From Gemmatimonadota bacterium (GTDB lineage: Bacteria; Gemmatimonadota; Gemmatimonadetes; Palauibacterales; KS3-K002): a stretch of 54,885 bases of DNA. Both the position numbers and the translations under genes were made by a program. The notes under the pieces are model-generated. The model worked only from the letters and a program-made list of their open reading frames with translations. It was not told the origin of the DNA and did not search any database. Position 1 is the first letter of the stretch, and each line of letters starts with the position of its first letter. Below, piece after piece: positions 8,931 through 17,902 of the stretch. The stretch lies in NCBI GenBank assembly GCA_020350785.1, contig CP070722.1:2532913-2587797 (forward strand). Reading direction: 5' to 3'.

Positions 8931-11753
8931 CTACGCCGCCGGCTGTGGCTGCCCGTGTTGGAGCACCTCTCGCAAGAACCGGCCGGTGTGCGATGCCGCG
9001 TTCTTGGCGACTGCCTCGGGCCGACCCTCCGCAACGACTCGCCCGCCGTGAATGCCAGCGCCCGGACCCAGGTCAACGATCCAGTCCGCCTGTTTGATCA
9101 CTTCCAGGTTGTGCTCGATCACCAGCACCGTGTTGCCTGCCTCTATGAGCTGATTCAGCACATCCAGCAGCTTGCGCACATCGTGCAGGTGCAGTCCCGT
9201 CGTCGGCTCGTCCAGAAGGTAGAGCTTGTGGCCTGCCTTGCGGGTCGCGCCCGCCAACTCGCGAGCCAGCTTCAAGCGCTGCGCCTCACCGCCGGAGAGA
9301 GTGGTGGCCGGCTGGCCCAGCCTCAGGTAACCCAGCCCCACTCGTTGAAGCTGCCAAAGCATCTCCCCAAGCTTGTCCTCCTTGATGAAGAACTTGAGCG
9401 CTTCGTCCACTGTCATCGCCAGGACGTCGTCGATGTTGCGCCCGCGATAGCGCACCTCCAGAACCTCAGGCTTTAAACGCTTGCCGCCGCAGGAGTCGCA
9501 GGGCACGAAGACGTCGGCCAAAAAGAGCATCTCTACCTCGATCTGGCCGGCGCCCTGGCACTCCTCGCAACGGCCGCCCGCGACGTTGAAGGAGAAGTGA
9601 CTGGGTCCCAGCTTGCGCCGACGAGACTCCGGCAGCTCCGCGAAGATGCGCCGGATCTCCGCATACGCCTTCAGGTAGGTCACCGGGTTGGAGCGAGGAG
9701 GCCGTCCGATGGGACTCTGATCGATGAGCACGGCTCCCGACAGGGCCCCGCTCCCCCGAAGCCTCTCGAAGTGGCCCACCCGTTCGCCCAGGTGCTGCTT
9801 GGCGCTGGTCTGTCCCGACAGCCGTCGCTCCAACGCCCTGTAGAGCACATCGTGGACCAGAGTCGACTTGCCGCTCCCGGACACACCGGTCACCACGCTC
9901 AAGGCTCCCAGCGGAATGTGCGCATCGACCCCGGCAAGATTGTGCAGCCGCGCCCCCTCCAGGCTCAGGTGAGGCCCTTCCACCGGCCGCCGCCGCTCGG
10001 GCAGCGGTATCTGCTCGCGACCCGACAGGTAGGTCCCGGTGAGGGTCTCGGATGCCAACAGCCCCTCGTAGCTGCCCTCGTAGACGAGTTCGCCGCCATG
10101 CTCTCCGCTGGCCGGGCCAAGCTCGATCACATGGTCCGCCCGCTCGATGGCCGCCGGGTCGTGCTCGACCACCAAAACGGCGTTGCCGAGGTCACGCAAC
10201 TGCTCCAGCAATCGGTAGAGCCGTTCCGTATCACGCGGGTGTAGACCGATGGAGGGCTCATCGAGCACATACGTCACATCGACCAGCGCGCTCCCCAGCG
10301 AGTTGGCCAGACTGATGCGCTGCGCCTCACCGCCCGAAAGCGTTCGAGCCTGGCGGTCGAGCGTGAGGTAGCCAAGGCCCACTTCATCCAGGAAGACGAC
10401 CCGCGAGCGAAGCTCACGCAGTATCGTCTCGGCCACCGCCATCGCGTGCTCACCAAGATCCAGATCCTCCACCCAACGGCGCAGCTCCTCCACCGGCAGC
10501 AGGCTCACCTCGGCGATCGTGCGCCCGGCGACCTTGACGTTGAGCGCCTCCGGTCTCAGGCGCGTGCCCTTGCAGGCGGGGCAGTCCTGCGCGGTCTGGT
10601 ACTGGCGAACGAAGACACGGATGTACTGCTTATAGCGCTTCTCTCGCTTCAGTCGCCCCAGTTGCTGCAGGACGCCTTCGAAGCCGGCCTCACCCTCCAG
10701 CACGATCCTGCGGAATCGCTCCGGCAGCTCTCTCCAGGGAACGCGCATCGAGACCCTGTGCTTGCGGGCCAGCTGCTTGAGCCTGAAGCGGCGATCCTCG
10801 TAACGAGGCTTGGTCCACGGATCGACCGCGCCCTCCTCCAACGAGCGCTCCGGGTCCGGGACGATCAGGCCGAGGTCGAACTCCAGCGTGGCGCCGAAGC
10901 CGTTACAGGTGGCGCAAGCGCCCAGCGGATTGTTGAAAGAGAAGAGGGCCGGAACTGGCTCGGGAAACGTGCCGCCGCAGTCCGGACAGCGGAAATGCTC
11001 GGTGAAGGCCAGGCGCCCGTCGACCCCACCGCCTTCGGCGAGCACCACCACCTCCCCTTCGCCCTCGGCGAAGGCCGTCCCCAGCGAATCAGCCAGCCGC
11101 GAGCGGGCCGCGGCCCCCACCTGCAGCCGGTCCACGACCACCAGCAGCTCGCGGGCCGACATGAGTCGGGCTGCGTCTTCGCCCTCGGCGCCCAGATAGA
11201 CTTCCTCTCCGTCGGCGAGGACGCGGATGAAGCCCAGCGTCCGCAAGTTCTCCGCCACCAGACTCGCGCTCACCTTATCCGACTTGTGGAGCGGGAAGGT
11301 GACCTTTATCCGCGTTCCTGCCGATAGCGACAGGACACGATCGACGGCGCTGCTCACCGTGTCGGGCCGGATCTCGCGCTCGCACGTCGGGCAGAAGGTT
11401 CGACCGACACGCGCCCACAGCAATCTCAGGTAGTCATGGATCTCGGTCGCGGTGCCCACGGTCGAGCGGCTGGTCTTCGTGGGGTTCTTCTGCTGGATCG
11501 CCACCGCCGGGCTGACGCCCTCCACCGCTTCGACTTGGGGTCGTTCCATCCTCTCCAAGAACTGCTTGGCATAGGTGGAGAGCGATTCCACATAGCGGCG
11601 CTGCGCCTCGGCGAAGATCGTATCGAACACCAGCGACGATTTCCCCGACCCTGAGGGGCCCGTCACCACCGTCAGGGCGCGATGCGGAATGTCTAGGTCG
11701 ATCCCTTTCAAGTTGTGCTGGGATGCGCCCTTTACACGTATGAACTCTTCCAT
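8931..11753 (-). CDS. uvrA: Excinuclease ABC subunit A
   Basis: UvrA, the damage-sensing ATPase of nucleotide excision repair, which loads UvrB on damaged DNA. Two ABC cassettes are visible: first Walker [10 protein letters not shown] with signature [12 protein letters not shown], second Walker [10 protein letters not shown] with [12 protein letters not shown], each followed by a DEP switch ([22 protein letters not shown]). Zinc modules are CPDCGG...CATC in the first half and CEEC...CDSC in the second. I choose ATG 11753 ([11 protein letters not shown]), giving 940 residues, the usual length. A TTG at 11840 would add 29 residues unlike the family. It is divergent from the ABC exporter gene, with a 140-bp shared region. 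Confidence 0.97.
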   Translation of the reverse strand: MEEFIRVKGASQHNLKGIDLDIPHRALTVVTGPSGSGKSSLVFDTIFAEAQRRYVESLSTYAKQFLERMERPQVEAVEGVSPAVAIQQKNPTKTSRSTVGTATEIHDYLRLLWARVGRTFCPTCEREIRPDTVSSAVDRVLSLSAGTRIKVTFPLHKSDKVSASLVAENLRTLGFIRVLADGEEVYLGAEGEDAARLMSARELLVVVDRLQVGAAARSRLADSLGTAFAEGEGEVVVLAEGGGVDGRLAFTEHFRCPDCGGTFPEPVPALFSFNNPLGACATCNGFGATLEFDLGLIVPDPERSLEEGAVDPWTKPRYEDRRFRLKQLARKHRVSMRVPWRELPERFRRIVLEGEAGFEGVLQQLGRLKREKRYKQYIRVFVRQYQTAQDCPACKGTRLRPEALNVKVAGRTIAEVSLLPVEELRRWVEDLDLGEHAMAVAETILRELRSRVVFLDEVGLGYLTLDRQARTLSGGEAQRISLANSLGSALVDVTYVLDEPSIGLHPRDTERLYRLLEQLRDLGNAVLVVEHDPAAIERADHVIELGPASGEHGGELVYEGSYEGLLASETLTGTYLSGREQIPLPERRRPVEGPHLSLEGARLHNLAGVDAHIPLGALSVVTGVSGSGKSTLVHDVLYRALERRLSGQTSAKQHLGERVGHFERLRGSGALSGAVLIDQSPIGRPPRSNPVTYLKAYAEIRRIFAELPESRRRKLGPSHFSFNVAGGRCEECQGAGQIEVEMLFLADVFVPCDSCGGKRLKPEVLEVRYRGRNIDDVLAMTVDEALKFFIKEDKLGEMLWQLQRVGLGYLRLGQPATTLSGGEAQRLKLARELAGATRKAGHKLYLLDEPTTGLHLHDVRKLLDVLNQLIEAGNTVLVIEHNLEVIKQADWIVDLGPGAGIHGGRVVAEGRPEAVAKNAASHTGRFLREVLQHGQPQPAA

Positions 11754-11893
11754 CTGCCGCGCTGCGCTACTCCGTCCGACACGATCCACAGAGACGTCAT
11801 CCGCTGCCTCCCCCTCCCTCTCCACCGGGCCAGACCACAATTGCAGTCGCCCGCCCTTCCGGCCCCGGCGCCAACGGAATACCTTGCCAGGTC

Positions 11894-13717
11894 ATGCAAC
11901 CCGGACCCGAGCTCGACTTTCACGAGGAAGAGGCCCTCGGCAAGGCGTACGACGCCCGCCTCATGCGGCGCCTGCTTCGCTACCTCCAGCCCTACCGGAC
12001 GAAAGTTGCCGTGGCCATCGCCATGCTCGTCGCCGCCTCCGGCCTCGAGCTCGTGGGGCCGTACCTGACCAAAGTGGCCATCGACACCGCCATTCCCTCC
12101 GGAGATCTCCAGCTGATTGCGATCCTCGCTGGAATCTATACCGCCGCCCTGGTTCTCGCTCTCTTCCTCACCTACGCGCAGACGCTCGTCACCACTTGGA
12201 TCGGCCAGCAGGTGATGTACGACCTGCGCACTCAGATCTTCGGTCAGCTGCAGCGATTGTCACCCCGTTTCTTCGACCGCAACCCGGTCGGCCGGCTGAT
12301 GACTCGGCTGACCAGCGACGTCGAGGTGCTGAACGAGCTCTTCACCTCAGGCGTCGTGGCGGTGTTCGGCGATGTGTTCACCCTCCTCTTCATCGTCGGG
12401 GTGATGCTCGCCATGGACTGGAAACTGGCGCTCGTCTCCTTCACGGTGTTGCCGCTGGTCTGGTTCGCCGCTCAATGGTTCCGCACTAACGTACGCCGTG
12501 CCTACCGGGAGATCCGCGTCAGGCTCGCCCGGATCAACTCGTTCCTCCAAGAGCGCATCACGGGAATGAGCGTCGTCCAGCTTTTCGGCGGCGAGGAGCG
12601 TGAGCTCGACAAGTTCAAGGCGATCAATAGAGACCATCTGCACGCTCACCTGCGCTCGATTACCTACTACGCGCTGTTTTGGCCCATCATCGAGTTCGTG
12701 GCCGCGCTCGCCGTCGCTCTCGTCCTCTGGTACGGCGGGCTCGAGGTCTTGGGCGGCGCACTCACCGTCGGTATCGTCGCCGCGTTCCTACAGTACGTGC
12801 GACGCTTCTATCGCCCCATTCAGGACCTCTCCGAGAAGTTCAACATACTGCAGGGCGCCATGGCGAGCTCGGAACGCATCTTCCGTCTGCTCGACATGGA
12901 ATCCACCGTGCCCGATCCGGCAACGCCGAAGGCGGTGCCCAGCCTGCTCCGCGGCGAACTCGAGTTCCGCGACGTCTGGTTCGCCTACAACAAGGCCGGC
13001 CACAAGGACGACGGCTCGCCGCCCGATTGGGTGCTCAGGGGCGTGTCCTTCAGGGCACGGCCCGGCGAGCGGCTCGCGATCGTCGGCCACACCGGCGCCG
13101 GCAAGACCACGCTCATCAACTTGCTCCTGCGCTTCTACGACGTGCAGCAGGGCGCGATCCTGCTGGACGGTTCGGACATCCGCGAGTTCCAACAGCGCGA
13201 CCTCCGCCGCGCAATCGGATTGGTCCTCCAGGACGTCTACCTGTTCAGCGGCAGCGCCCGCTTCAACATCAGGTTGGGCAACGAGGGGATCTCCGAGGAG
13301 CAGGTCATCGCTGCTGCAGAGCGGGTCGGTGCCGATCGCTTCTTGCGCCGCCTGCCGCAAGGCTACGACCAGCCGCTCGGAGAGCGCGGCTCCAGTCTGA
13401 GCGTCGGCGAGCGCCAGCTGCTCTCCTTCGCGCGCGCCCTGGCATTCGACCCGCGCATCCTCATCCTCGATGAGGCGACGAGTTCAGTCGACTCGGAGAT
13501 CGAGGCGCAGATCCAGGCCGCCCTCGAGGAGCTGATGCGCGGCAGAACCAGCCTGGTCATCGCTCACCGGCTCTCGACCGTCCAGAACGCCGACCGCATC
13601 CTGGTTATGCATCGCGGTGTCCTGGCCGAGGAGGGGACGCACAAGGAACTGCTCGCCCGAGGCGAGCTCTACGCCCGCCTCTACGAGCTTCAGTTCGCCA
13701 GCACCGGCGTCGCCTGA
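11894..13717 (+). CDS. ABC transporter, fused permease and ATPase (MsbA/MdlB type exporter)
   Basis: A 607-residue half-transporter predicted to act as a homodimer or heterodimer exporting lipids, drugs or peptides across the inner membrane. A six-helix transmembrane domain covers about 30-320, with coupling-helix sequence such as FFDRNPVGRLMTRLTSDVE. The nucleotide-binding domain has Walker A GHTGAGKTT, Q-loop LVLQDVYLFSG, signature LSVGERQLLSFARAL, Walker B ILILDEATSSVD and the H-loop in VIAHRLST. The signature reads LSVGE rather than LSGGQ, a variant also known in MdlB/YheH-like transporters. It is convergent with waaA, one base between stops, so an LPS-related export role is possible but unproven. 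Confidence 0.92.
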   Translation: MQPGPELDFHEEEALGKAYDARLMRRLLRYLQPYRTKVAVAIAMLVAASGLELVGPYLTKVAIDTAIPSGDLQLIAILAGIYTAALVLALFLTYAQTLVTTWIGQQVMYDLRTQIFGQLQRLSPRFFDRNPVGRLMTRLTSDVEVLNELFTSGVVAVFGDVFTLLFIVGVMLAMDWKLALVSFTVLPLVWFAAQWFRTNVRRAYREIRVRLARINSFLQERITGMSVVQLFGGEERELDKFKAINRDHLHAHLRSITYYALFWPIIEFVAALAVALVLWYGGLEVLGGALTVGIVAAFLQYVRRFYRPIQDLSEKFNILQGAMASSERIFRLLDMESTVPDPATPKAVPSLLRGELEFRDVWFAYNKAGHKDDGSPPDWVLRGVSFRARPGERLAIVGHTGAGKTTLINLLLRFYDVQQGAILLDGSDIREFQQRDLRRAIGLVLQDVYLFSGSARFNIRLGNEGISEEQVIAAAERVGADRFLRRLPQGYDQPLGERGSSLSVGERQLLSFARALAFDPRILILDEATSSVDSEIEAQIQAALEELMRGRTSLVIAHRLSTVQNADRILVMHRGVLAEEGTHKELLARGELYARLYELQFASTGVA

Positions 13718-13718
13718 C

Positions 13719-15011
13719 CTAGCCCGGCAGATAGCGGCAAATCAGCTCGGCGTTGCGACGGCCCGCACCGAGGTTCGCCTGCACGTAGGACAGCGCCGCC
13801 GCGGCCGCCTGCTCGCGTGCGGAGAGTTCCTCCACCCAGCGCCTGAGCGCCGCCTCCAACTCCTCTGTGCTGGTGACGGCAGCGGCACCGCCACGCTCGA
13901 TCAGCTCTCCCGCCTCGCGCGCGTTGGCATGCCTAGGTCCGATCACCACGGGAGCGCCCAGTGCCGCTGGCTCCAGAACGGAGTGTAGCCCGCGCCGCCC
14001 GAAGCCACCGCCCACATACGCCATGTCGGCCAGGGCATACAGCTCGCCCAGAATGCCGACGCTGTCGACGATTACGACTTCGCGCATCTCGTTCGGATCC
14101 CTCTCCAGCCTGGACAGCCTCACGTGACCCAGCCCATCCATCTCGAGGTGCGCCTCCAACCGCCGAAGGTGATCGACGGTCGGCTCGTGCGGCGCGATGA
14201 TCGCTCGCAGGTCCGGACGCCGCCGGCGCAAGCGCGCCAGCGCCGGGACCACGTGCCTCTCGCATTCCGGCCAGGTCGATCCCGCCACCAGCGTCAACCC
14301 CTCGTGGCCACTCAACAGCGCGACCGGTGGCTTCGCTGCATCCAGCCCCTGGGCTCGCTTCCAGACCTGGTCGAACCGCGCATCACCGGTGACCTCGATC
14401 CGGCCCGCTTCCGCGCCCAACTCGAGCAGCCGTATTCCGTCTTCCGCCGAGATGGCGCCCGCGGCGTCGAGCCGCGCATAGGCCGGCCGCAAGACGCGGC
14501 GGCTCAGCCAACGCCGTCGGCTGGAGGTCGGCGCCACTGTTCCGTTTACTAGCAGCAGCGGTACCGCACGCCACGACGCCACCCGGGTGAGATTGGGCCA
14601 CACGTCCAGCTTGCTGAACACGACGGCGTCGGGGCGCACCGCCTCCATCGCCCGCATCAGGTCACCCACCACGTCGAAGGGCAGGTAATCGGCGAAGTGT
14701 ACGGGCAGACGTCCGGCTATCTGTTCCGCCGAAGGTGAGAAGAAGCTGTAGAAGATCTGGACGTCGGGACGCAGATCGCGCAGAGCCTCGATCACCGGCT
14801 GCGCCTGCAACCCTTCACCTACCGAGGGCGCGTGGAACCACACCAGTGGAACGTCGCGCCGTTCCTCACGCGACCAGCGCTCCAGGCGCACCAAGAGACT
14901 CCGCCGGCCATCGATTCCACGTCGGACTTTCGCGGGTAGGAACGGTGCTCGCGGGATCACGCGAACGCCGATCTCGACGCTCCAGTCATACAGGATCTCG
15001 GCAGGTCTCAC
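13719..15011 (-). CDS. waaA: 3-deoxy-D-manno-octulosonic acid (Kdo) transferase
   Basis: A 430-residue membrane-associated GT-B glycosyltransferase that adds Kdo from CMP-Kdo to lipid A precursor, the step that commits the cell to LPS core. The N-terminal domain carries WFHAPSVGEGLQAQPVI, in which the Glu of the SVGE motif is the general base in WaaA. It is followed by FYSFFSPSAEQ and FSKLDVWPNL. The C-terminal domain has VAGSTWPECE, IIAPHEPT and GGGFGRRGLHSVLEPAA, the CMP-Kdo binding site. The start is GTG 15011. The presence of this gene indicates a diderm with LPS. lpxK and other lpx genes are not nearby. Confidence 0.93.
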   Translation of the reverse strand: MRPAEILYDWSVEIGVRVIPRAPFLPAKVRRGIDGRRSLLVRLERWSREERRDVPLVWFHAPSVGEGLQAQPVIEALRDLRPDVQIFYSFFSPSAEQIAGRLPVHFADYLPFDVVGDLMRAMEAVRPDAVVFSKLDVWPNLTRVASWRAVPLLLVNGTVAPTSSRRRWLSRRVLRPAYARLDAAGAISAEDGIRLLELGAEAGRIEVTGDARFDQVWKRAQGLDAAKPPVALLSGHEGLTLVAGSTWPECERHVVPALARLRRRRPDLRAIIAPHEPTVDHLRRLEAHLEMDGLGHVRLSRLERDPNEMREVVIVDSVGILGELYALADMAYVGGGFGRRGLHSVLEPAALGAPVVIGPRHANAREAGELIERGGAAAVTSTEELEAALRRWVEELSAREQAAAAALSYVQANLGAGRRNAELICRYLPG

Positions 15012-15063
15012 GTCGGCAACATGGCCGGGAGACGCTCGGGCGGCAACGGGCTTTCCAGAAAAC

Positions 15064-15083
15064 CTGGCCCCGCGGGGGGCCAG
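15064..15083. promoter_or_regulatory. 8-bp stem inverted repeat in the waaA / beta-barrel divergent region
   Basis: CTGGCCCC, loop GCGG, GGGGCCAG form a perfect 8-bp inverted repeat. TAATAT (15088-15093), a possible -10 element for the downstream plus-strand gene, follows immediately. Both flanking genes are transcribed away from it, so it cannot terminate either one. An operator or upstream structural element is the more likely reading. It is an inference from sequence symmetry only. Confidence 0.35.
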
Positions 15084-15143
15084 AGGCTAATATTCCCAAT
15101 CAAACTCTACCGTGCGCTGCCCCACCAAACCGGGAGGAAGCAC

Positions 15144-15812
15144 ATGAGAAAGCTTGGCCCGATACTGCTGACCCTACTGCTGTCCATGGTTCTGGTCACG
15201 CCGGGGTCCGCACAGAACGTCAGGGCCGGCGTCAAAGCCGGCATCGACTTCGCCGATCTCGGTGGAGATTTCGAGGACGTGTTTGAGACAAGCACGGACA
15301 TGAAGACCGGGTTCAGCGGCGGCGCCTACGTCGGCTTTGATGTAAGCGACTTCTTCCGCCTCCAACTCGAAGGCCAGTACGTCCAGAAGGGCACCAAGCT
15401 CTCGGAAGAAGGTATCGACATCAAGTTCAAGCTTGACTACATCGAGCTGCTCCTGCCGTTGACCGTGTTGATCCCCATCGAGGGGGGAACCGTGCAGCCG
15501 CGCCTCTACGTCGGCCCGTCCCTCGCTTTCGAGATGAGTTGTAAGGTGAGCGGCGAGGACGAAGGCGTCAGCCTGGAGTTCGACTGCGACGGGCCAGAGG
15601 TAGGCGCCCCCACCAACAGCATCGACTACGGAGTCTTCTTCGGTGGCGGCATCGACCTTCAGGCCGGGCCCGGGATGGTCACCATCGATCTGCTCTACAA
15701 CCTGGGCATCGGCGACATCGCCGACGAAGATGAGGGCGATCCCGTCATCGACGTCAACAACAAGAACATTCAGGTCCTGGTCGGCTACGGCTTCCCCATT
15801 GGCGGTCCGTAG
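15144..15812 (+). CDS. Outer-membrane beta-barrel protein (porin-family / PorT-like)
   Basis: A 222-residue secreted protein with a clear signal peptide (MRKLGPILLTLLLSMVLVTPGSAQ, cleavage after Ala-Gln). Mature sequence begins NVRAGVKAGIDFADLGG, then GFSGGAYVGFDVSDFFRLQLEGQYVQKG, alternating strands with aromatic ends. The repeated pattern and final strand IQVLVGYGFPIGG fit the outer membrane beta-barrel family (PF13568-like) with about eight strands. An acidic loop with two Cys (EMSCKVSGEDE, EFDCDGPE) may form a disulfide. ATG 15144 follows a strong GGGAGGAAG ribosome binding site, so the in-frame upstream extension to 15021 is not used. The role is unknown. Confidence 0.82.
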   Translation: MRKLGPILLTLLLSMVLVTPGSAQNVRAGVKAGIDFADLGGDFEDVFETSTDMKTGFSGGAYVGFDVSDFFRLQLEGQYVQKGTKLSEEGIDIKFKLDYIELLLPLTVLIPIEGGTVQPRLYVGPSLAFEMSCKVSGEDEGVSLEFDCDGPEVGAPTNSIDYGVFFGGGIDLQAGPGMVTIDLLYNLGIGDIADEDEGDPVIDVNNKNIQVLVGYGFPIGGP

Positions 15813-15865
15813 TCGCTCTTCGGTCGGCGTGGCGGTGGACAGCCCCGCTGATAGTTAGAAAGACC

Positions 15866-15947
15866 GGGCCTCGAGTATTCGCGCTTCCGGAGGACCGCGG
15901 CCTTCGACATCGTCGTCGGCCGCGGTTCGCCCACTTCCTCGAGGCCC
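15866..15947. terminator. Nested inverted repeats downstream of the beta-barrel gene
   Basis: An outer 10-bp perfect inverted repeat (GGGCCTCGAG at 15866-15875, CTCGAGGCCC at 15938-15947) encloses an inner 9-bp one (ACCGCGGCC at 15894-15902, GGCCGCGGT at 15918-15926). The inner loop itself contains CGAC-ATC-GTCG, continuing the stem after a 2x2 internal loop. It begins 54 bp after the beta-barrel stop. There is no T-run, so a factor-independent terminator is not certain; it could be a bidirectional terminator or a stable structured RNA. Confidence 0.5.
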
Positions 15948-16096
15948 GTCACTGCGGCTCGGCGCGGCACCGCCGATATCCACGCACCAATGAGCTGAAG
16001 GTGTCACCCTTACAGAATATTGCGTACGCGTGGCACTGCTCTCGGCGGCACCGCGCCGACTTTGAAGTTAGCCGACCGTAGTCGACCGTCTAATTC

Positions 16097-16507
16097 TCAC
16101 CGGCACTTCCAAGGAGGACATTCCTCCGGCCCATACTTCTCCTCGTTGCAAATCACCGAGAAGTGCACATAGCTCGTACCGCCCGCCTCGACTTCGACTC
16201 GCTGCGAGCGTCCTTCTGCCACATCGCAAAGGGGTCGCACGCTCGACAGGGCGACATCGTGTGTGCCCGGCTCCACCGACGGCAGCGCGAGGCTGCAGCC
16301 GTGGCCCAGCTGACCACACCAAACTCCGTCCAGCATGACAGCGCATGCATCAGTCGGGTTAATCGTGCCGGTCATGTCCAGTTCGACCACGATCGCGCCC
16401 GTCTGAGGATCAAATGGATCTCCTGGATTGCGACCTTCGTCGCTACACGCGCCCAGCCCCGTCAGAGCGCTCCCCAGCAGCACTGAAATAAGCGTTCTCG
16501 CCCTCAT
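16097..16507 (-). CDS. Small cysteine-containing lipoprotein, unknown function
   Basis: A 136-residue lipoprotein with lipobox LGAC (Cys21). The mature part is beta-rich (IVVELDMTGTINP, THDVALSSV, QRVEVEAGGTSYVHFSV) with cysteines at ACAVM, WCGQ, GCSL, LCDV, ICNE, ECPP and KCR that could form disulfides. The layout suggests a small carboxypeptidase-regulatory or Ig-like fold (a PEGA-like impression: pairing of EPGTHDV with VEAGGTSYVHF). The ATG follows a very strong AGGAGGTG. It is alone on the minus strand between the nested hairpin and the Crp-like gene. Confidence 0.75.
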   Translation of the reverse strand: MRARTLISVLLGSALTGLGACSDEGRNPGDPFDPQTGAIVVELDMTGTINPTDACAVMLDGVWCGQLGHGCSLALPSVEPGTHDVALSSVRPLCDVAEGRSQRVEVEAGGTSYVHFSVICNEEKYGPEECPPWKCR

Positions 16508-16759
16508 GTGACACCTCCTCTTTGTTTAGACCTGGAGCACATCCAGCACTCACAGGCCAGCCTTGAAAGGCCCCAAACGCTCATGCGCATTATCGCCAGC
16601 GCCATTCACGAACGGCGATGACGCGAATCACACCTGGTCGGTTAGCGGAGGGGTGTTGGCAGAGCGAGCTAGACTACGTTCAAGATCCAATCACGAGGAG
16701 CGAGGCGGAGTGACTTGCGTTTCAAATTCGGTGTGAGCGCAGACACATCAATATGCACA

Positions 16760-17578
16760 TCAGCCGGTTCTAGGAGCACGCAACCACGAACCGCGAACAC
16801 GTATCCTTCTCCCTTCTTCCTCGAGGTCGCTCTCTTCCAGGATTTGCCTTAGAGCGCGTGACACGACTTCACGACTGGAGCCGATCTGGATCGCGAGCTC
16901 TTGATGGGTCGGACGCGTGAACGAGACGGAATCACCGCCACAATCGCACTCACCCTCGCTCTCCGCGATCGTCAACAGCGCATGAAAGAGCCGGTCCTTC
17001 ACATCCATCAGCACTTGCTGCGCGAGTCTTTCGCAAACCTCACGGGATCGCACGCAGACTTGCTCGAGGATCACACCCAGCGTCGCCGGATGGCGGTAGA
17101 GCCATCGAACCCAAGCCTTCGCTTCGATCTTGGCCAGCCGACACGGAGTCGTCGTCACCGCGTTACCTACCTGACCTCCCCCATCCAGCGCGGCCACGAT
17201 TCCAAAAGAGCCACCCGGCTCCACGAAGGTCAGCACGATCTCTCTACCTTCTTCGTTGGTCATGGTCAACTTGACTTTGCCATCCAACACGATGAACACC
17301 GATTCGACCGGATCGCCCTGGTAAAAGAGATAGTTGTTCTTCGGGTACGTGTGACATAGCGCCAACGGCGCTAGCTCTTGCAGAGCCGCTCCGTCGATCC
17401 CTGAGAGAGCGGCGAGAGTGTCCAGGTCATCCTCCAGCTGGTCGGCTTGGTGCCAGCTCTGAGGGCCAGTGTACTGCATATCGATACCGCTAATACTTCT
17501 GGGCCAGCCGTCAATCAAAGTTCCCGCCGCCACGTGCATCAGATCACTCCCAACCCCGCGAGCTTGCGGGTCCACCAT
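16760..17578 (-). CDS. Crp/Fnr family transcriptional regulator
   Basis: A cyclic-nucleotide-binding-fold regulator. The effector domain (about 55-175) has YFYQGDPVESVFIVLDGKVKL-like core sequence (NYLFYQGD, VFIVLDGKVKL) and EPGGSFGI. The C-terminal winged helix has TRPTHQELAIQIGSSREVVSRALRQ, with the Crp-type RP..QELA..IG.SRE..SR.L recognition-helix pattern. Conserved cAMP-contact residues are not obvious and there is no N-terminal Fnr cysteine cluster; a CxC (ECDCGG) lies in the region just before the HTH. The start at ATG 17578 gives 272 residues; a shorter start at an internal ATG (17479) would remove 33 poorly conserved residues. It is divergent from the methyltransferase gene. Confidence 0.85.
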   Translation of the reverse strand: MVDPQARGVGSDLMHVAAGTLIDGWPRSISGIDMQYTGPQSWHQADQLEDDLDTLAALSGIDGAALQELAPLALCHTYPKNNYLFYQGDPVESVFIVLDGKVKLTMTNEEGREIVLTFVEPGGSFGIVAALDGGGQVGNAVTTTPCRLAKIEAKAWVRWLYRHPATLGVILEQVCVRSREVCERLAQQVLMDVKDRLFHALLTIAESEGECDCGGDSVSFTRPTHQELAIQIGSSREVVSRALRQILEESDLEEEGRRIRVRGSWLRAPRTG

Positions 17579-17902
17579 AAGGCACTTCAGTCACGAAGAG
17601 GTCATGTTCGCGTCATCTCATCATCACCGCACCTGTCATCCCGTTCCCAGGCCACGTCTCGCAACCCGCACAGCCACTGGTTTTTCAGGCATTTCGCGGA
17701 ACCGGCTTCAAGACTCGGCGTCGCTGCAACGCTCCGCCACCAACCCCTCTCGACGGCCTGACGCCACCTCGAGGCCGGGCGGAACCGTAATCCTTCCGAC
17801 CTGGCACACCCGGACCATCCCGCCGGTTCGCCGGCCTCGATTGACGAGGCCGCGGCCGTCGACGATCTTAGCCGGGCCACCCCACAAACATGACGGGTCG
17901 CC
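17579..17902. other. Divergent intergenic region, Crp-like gene / DNA methyltransferase
   Basis: 324 bp with no convincing gene. It must hold promoters for both divergent genes. The only structure I can support is an 8-bp inverted repeat (CGGCCTCG, loop ATTGA, CGAGGCCG) at 17832-17852, about 50 bp before the methyltransferase start. I found no clear Crp-type TGTGA palindrome. Confidence 0.5.

Noticed and set aside
16645..16740. tRNA-like stretch (GCGGAGG... TTTCAAATTCGG) between the lipoprotein and Crp-like genes
   Set aside because: It has a TTCAAAT-like T-loop, but the flanking T-stem bases do not pair and there is no complementary 3' acceptor arm or CCA.
17698..17722. ECF-type promoter match GGAACC-N15-CGTC upstream of the methyltransferase
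   Set aside because: About one such match is expected by chance in a window of this size and base composition, and it lies 180 bp from the gene.
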